NCBI GenBank assembly: GCA_016617855.1
Contig: JAECUM010009811.1
Coordinates: 1 to 64,000 of the forward strand
Direction: 5' to 3'
DNA from: Megalonaias nervosa
Lineage: Eukaryota > Mollusca > Bivalvia > Unionida > Unionidae
Length of the DNA: 64,000 bases
Shown here: positions 36,662 through 45,652 of the stretch, in pieces
How the letters are laid out: each line of letters begins with the position of its first letter
Numbering within the stretch: the first letter of the stretch is position 1
Position numbers and translations under genes: made by a program
Notes under the pieces: model-generated
What the model saw: the letters and a program-made list of their open reading frames with translations, nothing else
Database searches by the model: none
What the model was told of the DNA's origin: nothing

Positions 36662-36913
36662 TCAAAAGTTAAATATCCATCCTCCTCTTTGGTGACTTTG
36701 ACGCTTTCCATTCCACAGGTCCACCAATATTCCTGCTCCCTTTTGGTGACTTCTTCTTTTCTTTGGACGAGTGTGACTTTTCTGGGAGTGACGTCGATGT
36801 TTGACTAAGCGCTTCTTAGGATGACGTGACTGTCTTTTTCGTTTTGCTTTTCCTTTTTGGACCGAAGAAGAAGAACGACGATGGTAACGGTGTACACTTC
36901 TTGGAGGGAACAT
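36662..36913 (-). CDS. Small basic core-like protein, duplicate 2, 83 aa
   Basis: Intact from ATG 36,913 (MFPPRSVHRYHRRSSSSVQK). Dense Arg/Lys/His, then SHQKGAGILVDLWNG and a partial echo of the same motif at the end (SHQRGGWIFNF), as if the C-terminal module had been duplicated. It shares VQKGKxKRxRQSRHPKKRL with duplicate 1, and element B has the same pair (54,452-54,647 and 54,701-54,946). Two AATAAA signals lie downstream at about 36,603 and 36,612. Likely nucleic-acid binding by composition only. Confidence 0.6.
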   Translation of the reverse strand: MFPPRSVHRYHRRSSSSVQKGKAKRKRQSRHPKKRLVKHRRHSQKSHTRPKKRRSHQKGAGILVDLWNGKRQSHQRGGWIFNF

Positions 36914-36970
36914 CTTTGGACGTGCAGTAGCACAAAAAATACTGATCCGTATGGTTTGCCTCAGGTCATT

Positions 36971-37698
36971 TTATACTGGAATGCGTCGCCACTGATTGTC
37001 TTTACGTCGTATCAACTTGATGACAGGCAACATACGCCGTGGAGGAGTTCGCAACGGACTAAATCGAGACAGTTCTTGTTTGGACAAATCCAGTAAACTC
37101 TGTAACACGCCCGTTCTCTCTTGGACTTTGACTTTGGGGGCAGGTACTTTGTGAGCAGCGGCTACAGCCGCTAAAGAGGAAGAGGGTGTCACTGCTAGAG
37201 GAGAAGTTGTTGGAGACACTCTCTTGTGAGTAGAAGCTGTTTTCTGTGGGCTTTTCTTTTTCTTTTTCTGAGGCTGTGACCTGGTCTTGACACCCTTGCT
37301 CTTTTGCTTTTTCTTCTGGGTACGTTTGGGTGTGACTTTTTTCTTGGGGACAACTTTGGGAGCATTAGGATCCCATTTTAAGAGGGAACGAATGATGACA
37401 CCTCCTAGAGAACCGCTTCCTCCAGGTTTCAAAATGATTTGCTGTTTTGTTTGAGTGTCAATGCGAGGATCGGCTAACTGCGTCAAGGCGTCTTTGTTTC
37501 TCTCAAAAAACGTTTGGTTTGATGTGGAATCTGAATGATGCCTTGCAGTAATTGACGTGCTGTCACCGTAAACCATCGTAAGACTTCTTTAAGACTAGCT
37601 TCTAAGACACGAGCACGTATTTGTGGATTTTTTTCGCGACTGATGCCGTACAAGGCACGAATCAATTTAATGGGAAGATGAGACTGAAGGGACGTCAT
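36971..37698 (-). pseudogene. Pro/Lys-rich GG-motif protein, frameshifted
   Basis: Start ATG 37,698 (MTSLQSHLPIKLIRALYGIS). Residues about 25-65 are helical (RVLEASLKEVLRWFTVTARQLLQGI); after a shift at a T run near 37,505 the frame continues with LADPRIDTQTKQQIILKPGG and LGGVIIRSLLKWDPN, then a Lys/Pro/Ser-rich linker and a basic end (RRKDNQWRRIPV). The LLQG...I...L..LAD...K...L..GG..LG..I order parallels the GG-motif protein at 35,845. Element B has a homologue with about 60 extra residues. TATAAAAA box at 37,736-37,743. Function unknown. Confidence 0.5.
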
Positions 37699-37735
37699 GT
37701 TGACAATGTGTGAGACAGAGTCCAAGGGACCGAGG

Positions 37736-37743
37736 TTTTTATA
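37736..37743 (-). promoter_or_regulatory. TATAAAAA box
   Basis: TATAAAAA on the minus strand, 38-45 nt upstream of ATG 37,698; one of several such boxes before core genes. Confidence 0.5.
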
Positions 37744-37758
37744 GATTTTTTGGGGTGA

Positions 37759-38487
37759 TTAAGTCGACGACGAGGACGTGTACACGATAGGTCCTCCGTC
37801 TTGGCACCAGGGGTGAAACAGATGGGTACGAAATCGCAAATAATCGGGAGTAGTGGGTTTTAAATCCACGAGTAAATAAGCGTGTGGGGTTTGAGTGGCA
37901 TCGTCGTACGCATGAATCAGCCAAGGCGTTCCTAACTGTTTGGCTAAGACTTGTACTTGCGATTTATCTCTAGGGCTTTTAAACAAGACCAAGTAATGAG
38001 CATTGAGACTGATGGTACGATGGGCTTTACTTTATTAAAACAAATTTTGGGTAATGTAAATGACACTGGCATTACGATGATGCCCTTTGCGTGTAAACCA
38101 CAGTTTAATTTCTTCATCGTCTTCTCCTAACATGTCGTCAAAAATAATCAAATGAGTTTGACTAAGGTCAGACACGATTCCGTCGTCTTCGACAGGAATG
38201 CCTTCCACAAAGACGATGGAATCGCCTTGACTTTCTCGCAGAAGGCTGTACGCCGATTGCCACTCTTTATAGCACCACACGATACGTTGAGGAGGACGAT
38301 CGATCAAATGATGTTTATGTTCGATCAAACGTTTGACAAATTCGGTTTTGCCTGAACCGCTTGGTCCAGCAATGAGCATGTTAAAGGGATGGCGAAGATA
38401 CAAGGCCTCCCAACTAGCACGATCTACGTGTTCGTCAATGACTTTGACAGTGGAGGAAGAGGGAGCAGAGACAGTAGAGGTAGCCAT
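37759..38487 (-). pseudogene. FtsK/HerA-type genome-packaging ATPase, two in-frame stops
   Basis: Start ATG 38,487 (MATSTVSAPSSSTVKVIDEH). Walker A is MLIAGPSGSGKTEFVKRL (about residues 35-50), Walker B is HLIIFDDMLGE, and the NASVIYITQNLF segment carries the polar Gln of the sensor region. These are the features of A32-like packaging ATPases of Polintons and related viruses. Two consecutive TAA codons at 38,032-38,037 stand where element B has CAA CAA; the frame then continues open (LNAHYLVLFKSPRDKSQVQV) to 37,759. The nucleotide-binding core precedes the stops, so a truncated ATPase could in principle be made. Confidence 0.85.
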
Positions 38488-38540
38488 AGTAGTAGTGTAA
38501 TAAAATGTCACTTGTGACACGAAGACAGACAAGACAAGAG

Positions 38541-38548
38541 TTTTTATA
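38541..38548 (-). promoter_or_regulatory. TATAAAAA box of ATPase gene
   Basis: TATAAAAACTC on the minus strand, about 55 nt upstream of ATG 38,487; identical sequence and position in element B. Confidence 0.55.
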
Positions 38549-38553
38549 CTTTT

Positions 38554-38940
38554 TCAGGACACGTTTATTGTCATCTTTAATGGTGAACAACACGAAAGAC
38601 AAAAATACATAAAAGCCATATGGTTAAGTACAGGAATAAAAAACACAACAAAACGACCATAGTGGAATATAAACAAGTCTCTGTACAACATTTTTTTGTG
38701 ATCAAGAGGTGAAATCGTAGGAGTAGTGTGTAATGTTCTGAGAGTCTGTACATTCCTTGGTTCAGTCACACAAGGGTCCTCCCGAAATGGTCTTTCAGGA
38801 ATGTCGATGACAGTCCTGTCCTGAAGAGAGTGGTTTTCCTCGGTGACAGACTGTTCTTCTGGTATTGTCACTAACACAGGTTTAAAAGTGACTTTTTTCA
38901 CGGAACGTTTTAATGTTTTAGGATTACAAATCTTTGGCAT
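38554..38940 (-). CDS. Single-span membrane protein, 128 aa
   Basis: Unrecognised. From ATG 38,940 (MPKICNPKTLKRSVKKVTFK) the N-terminal two thirds are soluble (TVIDIPERPFREDPCVTEPR) and the C-terminus has one hydrophobic span (FVVFFIPVLNHMAFMYFCLS). It may be a tail-anchored protein. It overlaps the upstream gene by 17 bp, and an AATAAA overlaps its stop at about 38,565. The element-B homologue (56,779-57,141) keeps the architecture but with a different, more hydrophobic span, suggesting relaxed or changing constraint there. Confidence 0.5.
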   Translation of the reverse strand: MPKICNPKTLKRSVKKVTFKPVLVTIPEEQSVTEENHSLQDRTVIDIPERPFREDPCVTEPRNVQTLRTLHTTPTISPLDHKKMLYRDLFIFHYGRFVVFFIPVLNHMAFMYFCLSCCSPLKMTINVS

Positions 38941-39394
38941 AGTGTGCCACTTCTTTAGTCCAAGCCTCAAACCCCAAACTTTTCCAGTCACGTACATCTG
39001 TCCAGTGAGGATGTAAGTCACAAGCTACACACACGTCGTCGTACACATCTTCAGTGCCTAAAAGTTGACGAATCTTGTTTTCCCGTAGAGGTTGAGAAGT
39101 ATCCAAATGAAAGCGCAAAGCTTTGAGCAGAATGAGTCTCTCGTGGACATTTAAAGGGATCACTTTCATGTTTTGTTTTGGAGTAATAGGTACTGTTCGT
39201 AAAGAGTCCACAAAGGAATCAGCTGGTAAACGAAATCCCAGAAAGCAAGTCACTAAGACACACACTACACGTCGACCCCAATTCAATGGAGACAGTTCTC
39301 GTAAAAGGCAATGGTAATCCTCCACCGTTTGAATAGTGTCATTGATTTTCTTCCACGGAATCTGTTGTATCACGAATGATAAAGGTTGTGGCAT
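38924..39394 (-). CDS. Unknown conserved protein, 156 aa
   Basis: Unrecognised and intact from ATG 39,394 (MPQPLSFVIQQIPWKKINDT). Features: a short hydrophobic stretch RRVVCVLVTCFLGFRLPA (about 41-58), a predicted helix KVIPLNVHERLILLKALRFH, and a Cys/His/Trp segment DVCVACDLHPHWTDVRDW. The element-B homologue has the same C-terminal half but several stops in the first half. It lies between two other element-specific genes with overlaps at both ends. Conservation of the Cys/Trp segment in both copies argues for past function. Confidence 0.5.
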   Translation of the reverse strand: MPQPLSFVIQQIPWKKINDTIQTVEDYHCLLRELSPLNWGRRVVCVLVTCFLGFRLPADSFVDSLRTVPITPKQNMKVIPLNVHERLILLKALRFHLDTSQPLRENKIRQLLGTEDVYDDVCVACDLHPHWTDVRDWKSLGFEAWTKEVAHYAKDL

Positions 39395-39863
39395 GGTAGA
39401 ACGTTTTTATACCTCTTTTTGTCGGACGGCAATAACTGTACTTTTTGCACAGAAGTGGTCGTATTCCGTCGACGTATCCAAAATATTTAGTCACTAACTT
39501 GCACATCACACGTCGTTCATAAGTTCTCTCTTTAACAAAGTTTACATTGTGTACAAGATTTTGGTAACCCTTTAACTCTTCTTCTGGAATTCGTTGCAGT
39601 AAGTGTACCTTGTAGTAAAGAGAATCGGTAACAAACCAATCCTTCTTACCCTCGGGTCGTTGATGAATGTCTGACCACTGGAACACTTTCATCAGAATCA
39701 ATCCTCTTATAGCATTTAGGTACCAGTGGTTCAAACATTGGTGACGTAACGGATGCAATGATTCTTTTCGTTTCACTTGTATTTTGACCAACTCTCGGTA
39801 AATGCGTTCTCTCAACTCCACAGGTAAACCACGAATGTTCTCTTGTAAAGTATCCATGATCAT
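39339..39863 (-). CDS. Unknown conserved protein, 174 aa
   Basis: Unrecognised; intact from ATG 39,863 or 39,857 (MDTLQENIRGLPVELRERIY). The RGLPVELRERIYRELVKIQ opening resembles an F-box-like start (LPxELxxxIY) by eye, followed by LHPLRHQCLNHWYLNAIRGL. An F-box-type role would mean hijacking a ubiquitin ligase, but this rests on a 15-residue resemblance only. The C-terminus overlaps the next gene by 56 bp. Element B has a homologue with a CGA-to-TGA stop early in this segment. Confidence 0.5.
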   Translation of the reverse strand: MIMDTLQENIRGLPVELRERIYRELVKIQVKRKESLHPLRHQCLNHWYLNAIRGLILMKVFQWSDIHQRPEGKKDWFVTDSLYYKVHLLQRIPEEELKGYQNLVHNVNFVKERTYERRVMCKLVTKYFGYVDGIRPLLCKKYSYCRPTKRGIKTFYHATTFIIRDTTDSVEENQ

Positions 39864-39881
39864 GTCAGTCAAACACTTCTC

Positions 39882-40533
39882 CTACCGGCAAACGCACAGG
39901 GAACGAATACCTACTAAAAGTAGGTAGTGACACTCCGGAGACCATCGAGCATGTTCCAGGTAAGCGCAATCTTTCTTCTCCCACTCGTGAAGTGAGACAC
40001 CGCAACTGAAGCACTTGACTTTATCTCCTTCGCCCAAGTAGAAAAATCCGGCTCTGGCTAATTCTTCGGGGGTAGGTCCTCCCAGATATTTTGGCCATTT
40101 TCCTCGAAAGGTTTGGATCCGACTTTCAAAGTCGCAGCATTCAGGCAAACGCACAGGGAACGAATATTCGTCTTTCACAGGTTCATTTCGATGAGGGTAC
40201 GGTGAAATCCTTAGGAGTTTGTTCAGTTTTACATGACATCCTGTAGGGTGGTAGTCGCATGGTTTCCTGTGGAGGTGGACATCTACCATGAAAACCAGTA
40301 AAGTGAAAAGGTGTGCAACAACGAGTGGCATCGCCTTCACATCCGTCAGGTTTGACACGTACAGCATCACTTTCCATGGTAGGTATGGTAGTAGTAGTAG
40401 TTATAGCAAAGTTCCCATGATGATGTGGTACTGAATCACTAAGGTCATAGCGTACGGCATCCCTACCATCGCAAGGCACACCATCGTAATCGAGTTTGCT
40501 CTTGCTTGATACTTGCTGTGTGAAAGGATTCAT
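39882..40533 (-). pseudogene. BIR-domain (IAP-like) protein 1, frameshifted
   Basis: BIR domains bind zinc and, in IAP proteins, caspases or pro-apoptotic peptides. The zinc signature is exact: CFSC, 16 residues, H, 6 residues, C (LEHARWSPECHYL), preceded by LARAGFFYLGEGDKVKCFSC and FRGKWPKYLGG. The N-terminal extension (MNPFTQQVSSKSK at 40,533; MESDAVRVKPDG) is in a different frame from the BIR; the shift lies near 40,200. Element B shows the two parts continuous in one frame. There is no RING domain. A host-derived apoptosis or immune modulator is the natural reading for the family; the specific target is unknown. Confidence 0.75.
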
Positions 40534-40565
40534 CTTTCTCGATTGGCGTTTGTAGTCACAATGAA

Positions 40566-41072
40566 CTATCGGTCTTGAACGTTGTCCCTTTTTATACTAG
40601 TCGTAATGAAGTCTCGAGTTTGTACATCGTTCTTTTTTTTATGACCAGTTTTGGAAGTCTTCCTTTCTTTCTTCTTGGACATCGGTACTACCTTCTCTAA
40701 GGTACCGTCATACCTGAACCGTAGTGTGACGGGTGGAAATGCCATAGAAAGGTAAGGACAATGCGGAGACCATTGAGTATGTTCCAGAATAGCTGAATCT
40801 TTATAGATACATCGATCCATACGCAATTTCAGACCACAACTGAAACACTGTACTTCATATCCCAATCCAGTCTCAGGCCCCAAGTAGACAAACCCTGTTC
40901 CAGCTAAAACATTCGCAGTAGGTAATCCTTCCCTATCCGTGGGCCATTTTTGAAACGTTTCCAGGCGACTGGCACAACTGCAATAGTCAGGCAAGAAAAC
41001 AGGAAAATGGTATGGTTTGAACTTGGAGTTCTCTGTGGGTTTCTCACTCGATTCTTGCTGTGTCGAAGTCAT
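40566..41072 (-). CDS. BIR-domain (IAP-like) protein 2, 168 aa
   Basis: Intact from ATG 41,072 (MTSTQQESSEKPTENSKFKP). Single BIR: RLETFQKWPTDREGLPTANV, LAGTGFVYLGPETG, CFSC, 18 residues, H, 6 residues, C (LEHTQWSPHCPYLS). The spacing is two longer than the usual 16. The C-terminus is basic (KKKERKTSKTGHKKKN) with no RING. TATAAAAA box at 41,107-41,114. It lies between BIR 1 and the polymerase and has no counterpart in element B, so it is either a duplication specific to A's lineage or a loss in B. Identity to BIR 1 outside the zinc core is low. Confidence 0.8.
   Translation of the reverse strand: MTSTQQESSEKPTENSKFKPYHFPVFLPDYCSCASRLETFQKWPTDREGLPTANVLAGTGFVYLGPETGLGYEVQCFSCGLKLRMDRCIYKDSAILEHTQWSPHCPYLSMAFPPVTLRFRYDGTLEKVVPMSKKKERKTSKTGHKKKNDVQTRDFITTSIKRDNVQDR
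40589..40596 (-). promoter_or_regulatory. TATAAAAA box of BIR gene 1
   Basis: TATAAAAAGGGAC on the minus strand, about 56 nt upstream of ATG 40,533. The matching sequence occurs upstream of the element-B BIR gene (about 59,170). Confidence 0.55.
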
Positions 41073-41087
41073 CCTTCTTGTTGGTGA

Positions 41088-44000
41088 CTATCGTCTTGGA
41101 ACCATTTTTTTATACCAGCGTGTCCGTACGGTAAAGTGAAGTGATTGGGAAGCCGTACTCGCTTCTGGTACAATCTTGTGCGGTTCGTGGGTGGTCACTT
41201 TAAAGTTTCGATCCTGTCCAGACTGCAAGGCTTCTTTCAATATGCTAAAGTTCACCACTCGACTGGTGCGATAATTGAGAGTCAATCCTTTCACTTTACA
41301 CTCCGTGTTCACATCTCCTTGATTGTTCCGGTATTCGTAGCCGTAATTTTTGGGACCGCCACTTGCAAAACTGAGAATCTTGTCGTCGGGATGCTCATCC
41401 GTCCAGGCTCCTAAACGGTCTCCTTCGATGATCAGGTAAGGTTGACCCAGGCGATCAATGTAGATGCAACTGTCCGTGTCAAAATACAGTACACGATCTC
41501 CTAATAGTTCTAAAGCTTCGTACAATTTTAAGCGAGCATGGGCTGTCACGTAAGCCGCAATGATGACATTTCCAAATTCGTTGGCTTCTACAAAGTTCAG
41601 TTCTTCTTCGTAATTGACTAAGAGTAAGTCCTCACGAAGGACGTCCACATGTTTCATGTATTTGGTTTTGTCGTGAATCATCTGCAAGTATCGGAAAGGT
41701 TCTGTCAAATACTCCGTCTTGGGTAAACACGGTCTTTGTGCCATTTTATCCCACAAAAAATTCAACATCACTTTGGCAAACGATCGCCTTCCTTCGTTTT
41801 TCTCGACGTGGTCTAAAGTGATGCCTTCCTGCTTCCAGTATTTCTCTTTGAACTTTGTTTGGTCTTCGGGAGTGTGACACCAGGAAGGGTAGCCGCTAGC
41901 TTCTTGTTTCAGTTTCAAAAAGGCATTCACGTAGTCTGCAAAAATGCCTTTTTGAGTCTCGTCGCCCTTGTGGTATTTTTCTGTCTTGGGAAAGTGGTAA
42001 ATTTCGTACACTTCTAACAGTTGGTATCCCAAGTCCAGAGCTTTAAACAATTCCACGCTGACCCACGTTCCCGTCAAGGCTCGTTCTTCCTGAGTGTGCT
42101 GACAAGGGTGGTCTTGGTTGCACGTTTCAGCACAAGTACGACACAAGGGAAACATCAGTTTTCCTTGGCAATGATGTGGTAAAACGGGATGGTACAAGTT
42201 CGTGGGAGGCAAGACTTTACACTTGATCAATCCTTCGTATTGTCTAATATTGTCCACGTCGATGTGTTCGGTCAGCAATTGTGGGTGCCCTACGGGAAAG
42301 TGACAATATTTGCACACGTACGGATACAGAGAACACACGTCCAAGTATTTGATTTCTTCTCCTTTCTCTTCGTCGACTTGGTACAGCAAACAGGTGGCAT
42401 TCGTCCGTCCTCCGTACAAACTGTCCTGTGGGTTCAAAGGGTCCACCAGCTTGTAACTTTCCACGATGCGCTTAAACTCGGGATCGGTTTTCAATCGCTG
42501 ATCGTACTCGTGTTCCCACATTTCCACTACTTGGTATCCTTGCTCTTCTAACTTCAAGCGTCACTGACAAGTGGCCTGGTACAAGTCTTGCATGGTCCGT
42601 TGTAAAAACTGGTTTTTAGTGTCACGTTGAGAGTAGCAGATGGGACATCCGTGAAATAAGCACCCGTTAAACTCATACACGATCTTGAGGTTTTCCAAGT
42701 CCCAGCCGTCTACTGAATACCTTCCGATGGTCTTTTCGCCTCCTCCGTTGCGAGCGTGTTGGATCCATTTGTCTTCCTTCTCACACAAGTAATGTAACCA
42801 GCGTAGGGCTTTGACCGAGTATTGACGTTTGACAAAATTGGTCGTTTGAGGACTGATGACAGCTAGGGTGTTTTCGGGCATGAATCGTTGACGATACACT
42901 AAGGAACACGCTTTGGCAATAGTGCAAGCTTCTTTCAAAGGATCGATCCCTCCGTGTTCCATGAACAGTTCTCGAAATTTTCCACAGCAGCGACGTAAAA
43001 TGTCTACCTCGGAACGACAATATTTTAACATTTCTTCTTGAAAGTCAAAAGGGTCCGAAGCGTGAGTCTGGTACCATGCGTAGAAAGCTTCTCGTTGTTC
43101 GGTACGCATGTTGTCGGGGTCGTAGTAGTGAGCCTCAGGCAAATGGGGTAGAACGGCGTGTTGATTGGCTTCGGTATTGAAAAAGTGTGGAAAATAGCCT
43201 TTGGCCATTTCTGTCATGCCAAACGTTTTAGGCATGCGGCTCAAAGGCATAGCCAAGTAACTCATTGAATCTTTAAACTGTACTTGTCCCACTTGCATGG
43301 AAATGATTTTGGCTCCGTTCAAAGTTACTTTCGGACGTTCGGTACTTTGTTCCGTGTAGTATCTCAATAGAAATTGTCCATCGTATCCCGAGAAATTGTG
43401 AGCCATCACCGTGGCATGGCGATGACAATCTCCGTAACGTTCGATATCTTCTTGCCTCCACGTTTCGTCGATAGGGTCTAAGATCCATTGGGCAAAATCG
43501 GCTAGTGTGTTCGGTCCTCGAAAGATTTTTTCACGTCCTCCAGGAATTTTGCTGCAGTAAGGGCAATGAGTCAAGATAGGCTCTTGGATACACTTCTCGC
43601 ACGCTCGGTGAGCCACGCAGAAATTAGGAATGTGAATGCCAGTCTCTTGCATGCATTCGAAATCGAAAAAGATGAAATTCCCTTTCTTCTTCTGGTCATT
43701 ATCTTCTTCTTCATGTTTAGAATGGTATTTTTGAATGTAGCATTGGTGTTCCAAGTCCACGGTTTGGCGACAAATGTGACATCGCTTCTTTCCTAAACAG
43801 ACGTGCGCCTTGGCACTATTGGTACGTATGCCTTGCCCACAAATAGGGCACAATCTCAAGAGCTGACAAGCACATTTCTGCTGTGAACCTTGCGTATTTA
43901 GGTGTTGTTGGTAACAGGCAGGACTGACAAATGTGCGCTGACAAGCAGAGCAATGCACTCGTTCTTGTCCTTCGTCCAGACAGGGATCAGAAGCTAAACA

Positions 44001-45095
44001 TCCTGAGCATTTTGATCCACAATGCTTGTGTTGCTCTCGATTGTTATAGCCATAGTCACATTTCTCACAGTAATAACCGTATCCCAGGAATGCAGTGATA
44101 CTGGTAATGGCATCAAAATGTTCGTCGTGATGATAAACGTGAATGTATTTTCCGTCTTTAAAATCTTTACCTCGAAACAACAGAGGTCCGCGCACTTCTT
44201 GAGGGTGAACTTTCAAGGTGTAACGTGGAGCCAAGACGTCTTGCAACTTTTGCATTTCAGGAATGCCACAGGGTGTGTCTTTAGCTAACCCCGCTTGCTG
44301 TAACAGGAGTTCTGCTTCTTTTCGTTGTTTGGCTTGGTCCGATTGTCGAATAGTTTTCCAGGCTCTTTTCCATTCTGCCGTGTCGTTCTTGTCGGCATAC
44401 GTTTGTCCCACCACGATGGCGCGGGCTAAACACATCTTGTCTTTTGGATTGTTAATTTGGACGAGGTTACGCTTGAGGTTACGCAAGTTGTCTACCAACA
44501 TCAACTTTTTTTTACCTGTCCCTTGGGGAAGAGACACGTGGGTCATGTACAGTGTCGCTTTTCCGTCCGTGATGTGAAATTTGTCGTTGGATTGTTGTAC
44601 GTGTTGAATCTTGTCCATGATTTTGGAAGGTGTCAATTCTGTTGGACTGCTAAACTCGATCCAAACGGGAGACTTCAAATTGTCGTGATGAATAGAAAGT
44701 CTCAAGCGATCGTCTTCTTTCGCTTGACATTGCCGTTTTAGTGTGGTTAACAAAGAATCCCACACATCAGTGATTAACCCTTCTGCTTTTTCCAAGGGTA
44801 CGTCAGACTTGAAATCTTTAAACTTCACTGCGTACGTGTAGGCCGTAGTTCTAAATTTTCTGGAAGAGCGTTTGTCCGTCTCCCGAATATGGTAGTACTT
44901 TTCAGGGTTTACTGATGGTAATGGACTTTGATTTGGTGTAGACTCTTTAGGCTTCGATTCTGGTTCACTCATCTCATCTTCAAAATCGCTGGCATGAATT
45001 TGTGCCAAGACTTCAGCTACTGTGCGAGGCGATAAATCACGTTTCTGCCTCTTACTTTCTTCTCCTTTCTTTTCGAAATGATGCGATCGTTTCAT
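41088..45095 (-). pseudogene. Protein-primed family B DNA polymerase, one TGA and a C-terminal deletion
   Basis: Replicative pPolB, about 1,335 codons, from ATG 45,095 (MKRSHHFEKKGEESKRQKRD). An N-terminal basic region is followed by Cys/His-rich zinc-finger-like segments (CEKCDYGYNNREQHKHCGSK, CPICGQGIRT, CHICRQ). Exonuclease motifs: FFDFECMQETG (about 477), AHNFSGYDGQF (about 565), YCRSEVDIL (about 695). Polymerase motifs: A YLDVCSLYPY (about 919), B KVMLNFLWDK (about 1108), C LYFDTDSCIY (about 1206). TGA at 42,561-42,563 stands where element B has TGG, cutting between exonuclease and polymerase domains. The 3' end lacks about 59 bp present in B, shifting the last 30 residues and losing the usual end. 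All catalytic motifs are otherwise intact. Confidence 0.92.
41107..41114 (-). promoter_or_regulatory. TATAAAAA box of BIR gene 2
   Basis: TATAAAAAAATGG on the minus strand, 35 nt upstream of ATG 41,072 and overlapping the 3' end of the polymerase frame. Confidence 0.5.
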
Positions 45096-45229
45096 CTTGA
45101 CTGCAAAAAGTCAAATGACTACATGTGAAACACCATGAACCCCTATATATCTATGTCAGACCAGGGCATATATAAAGGGCTAGTGACTTCCCTCTCAGTA
45201 TTCATTTCACTCTCAATCCGATCAGCGCA
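45096..45229. promoter_or_regulatory. Bidirectional promoter between polymerase and CCHC genes
   Basis: The 134-bp gap between divergent starts contains TATA-like ATATATAGGGG toward the polymerase and GCATATATAAAGGG toward the CCHC gene, followed by a TTCAGTATTCATTTC initiator-like sequence. Element B keeps the arrangement (63,186-63,318) with TATATATATATAGGG. Confidence 0.6.
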
Positions 45230-45652
45230 ATGGAAGAAGAAGAACCCACATAGATCGAACTTCTGATCAGAGCATTGCGAGGTGTGATAAGAAAGTTTTC
45301 TTCAGACAAGCCGAAAGACTACTCTCCCTCCTTTCGAGATTAAAGTCAAGATACTTGCTATATCTGTCAGAACAAAGGGCATTGGGCTACAGAATGTCCA
45401 GATCGTTATAAAAGCAAGACCAGTGGCAAAAGAGACAAAAGTCAATATACCTGTTATCATTGTCAAGAGAAAGGACATTGGTCTTCAGAGTGCCCTAAGA
45501 AACAAGAGGAGCAGGAGAAGGAGGAAGAAGAAGAAACAGAGGTGACATCGGCAAAAGAAAAACCCCGACACGTTCAGAAAGAGAAGACAGAAAAAAAAGA
45601 AGACGAGAAAAATGTGAGGAAGAAGAAGACGAAGAAGAGGAAAAAAGTGTGA
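45230..45652 (+). pseudogene. Gag-like double CCHC zinc-knuckle protein, two in-frame stops
   Basis: About 140 codons from ATG 45,230. Two CX2CX4HX4C zinc knuckles are visible, CYICQNKGHWATEC and CYHCQEKGHWSSEC, each preceded by SQDTC/SQYTC, then a long Glu/Lys tail. Such knuckles bind single-stranded nucleic acid in retroviral nucleocapsids and cellular CNBP-type proteins. TAG near codon 8 replaces a CAG of element B, and TAA just before the first knuckle replaces an AAA. It faces away from the polymerase across a shared promoter, suggesting co-expression with replication. It is one of only two plus-strand genes in the element. Confidence 0.75.

Noticed and set aside
34700..42563. Alternative genetic code with TAA/TAG as Gln and TGA as Trp in element A
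   Set aside because: The same codons end other genes, the affected sites are ordinary sense codons in element B, and frameshifts occur alongside. Decay explains it more simply.
43566..44741. Plus-strand open frames opposite the polymerase gene
   Set aside because: These are antisense shadows of a conserved coding sequence; none has its own promoter or domain.
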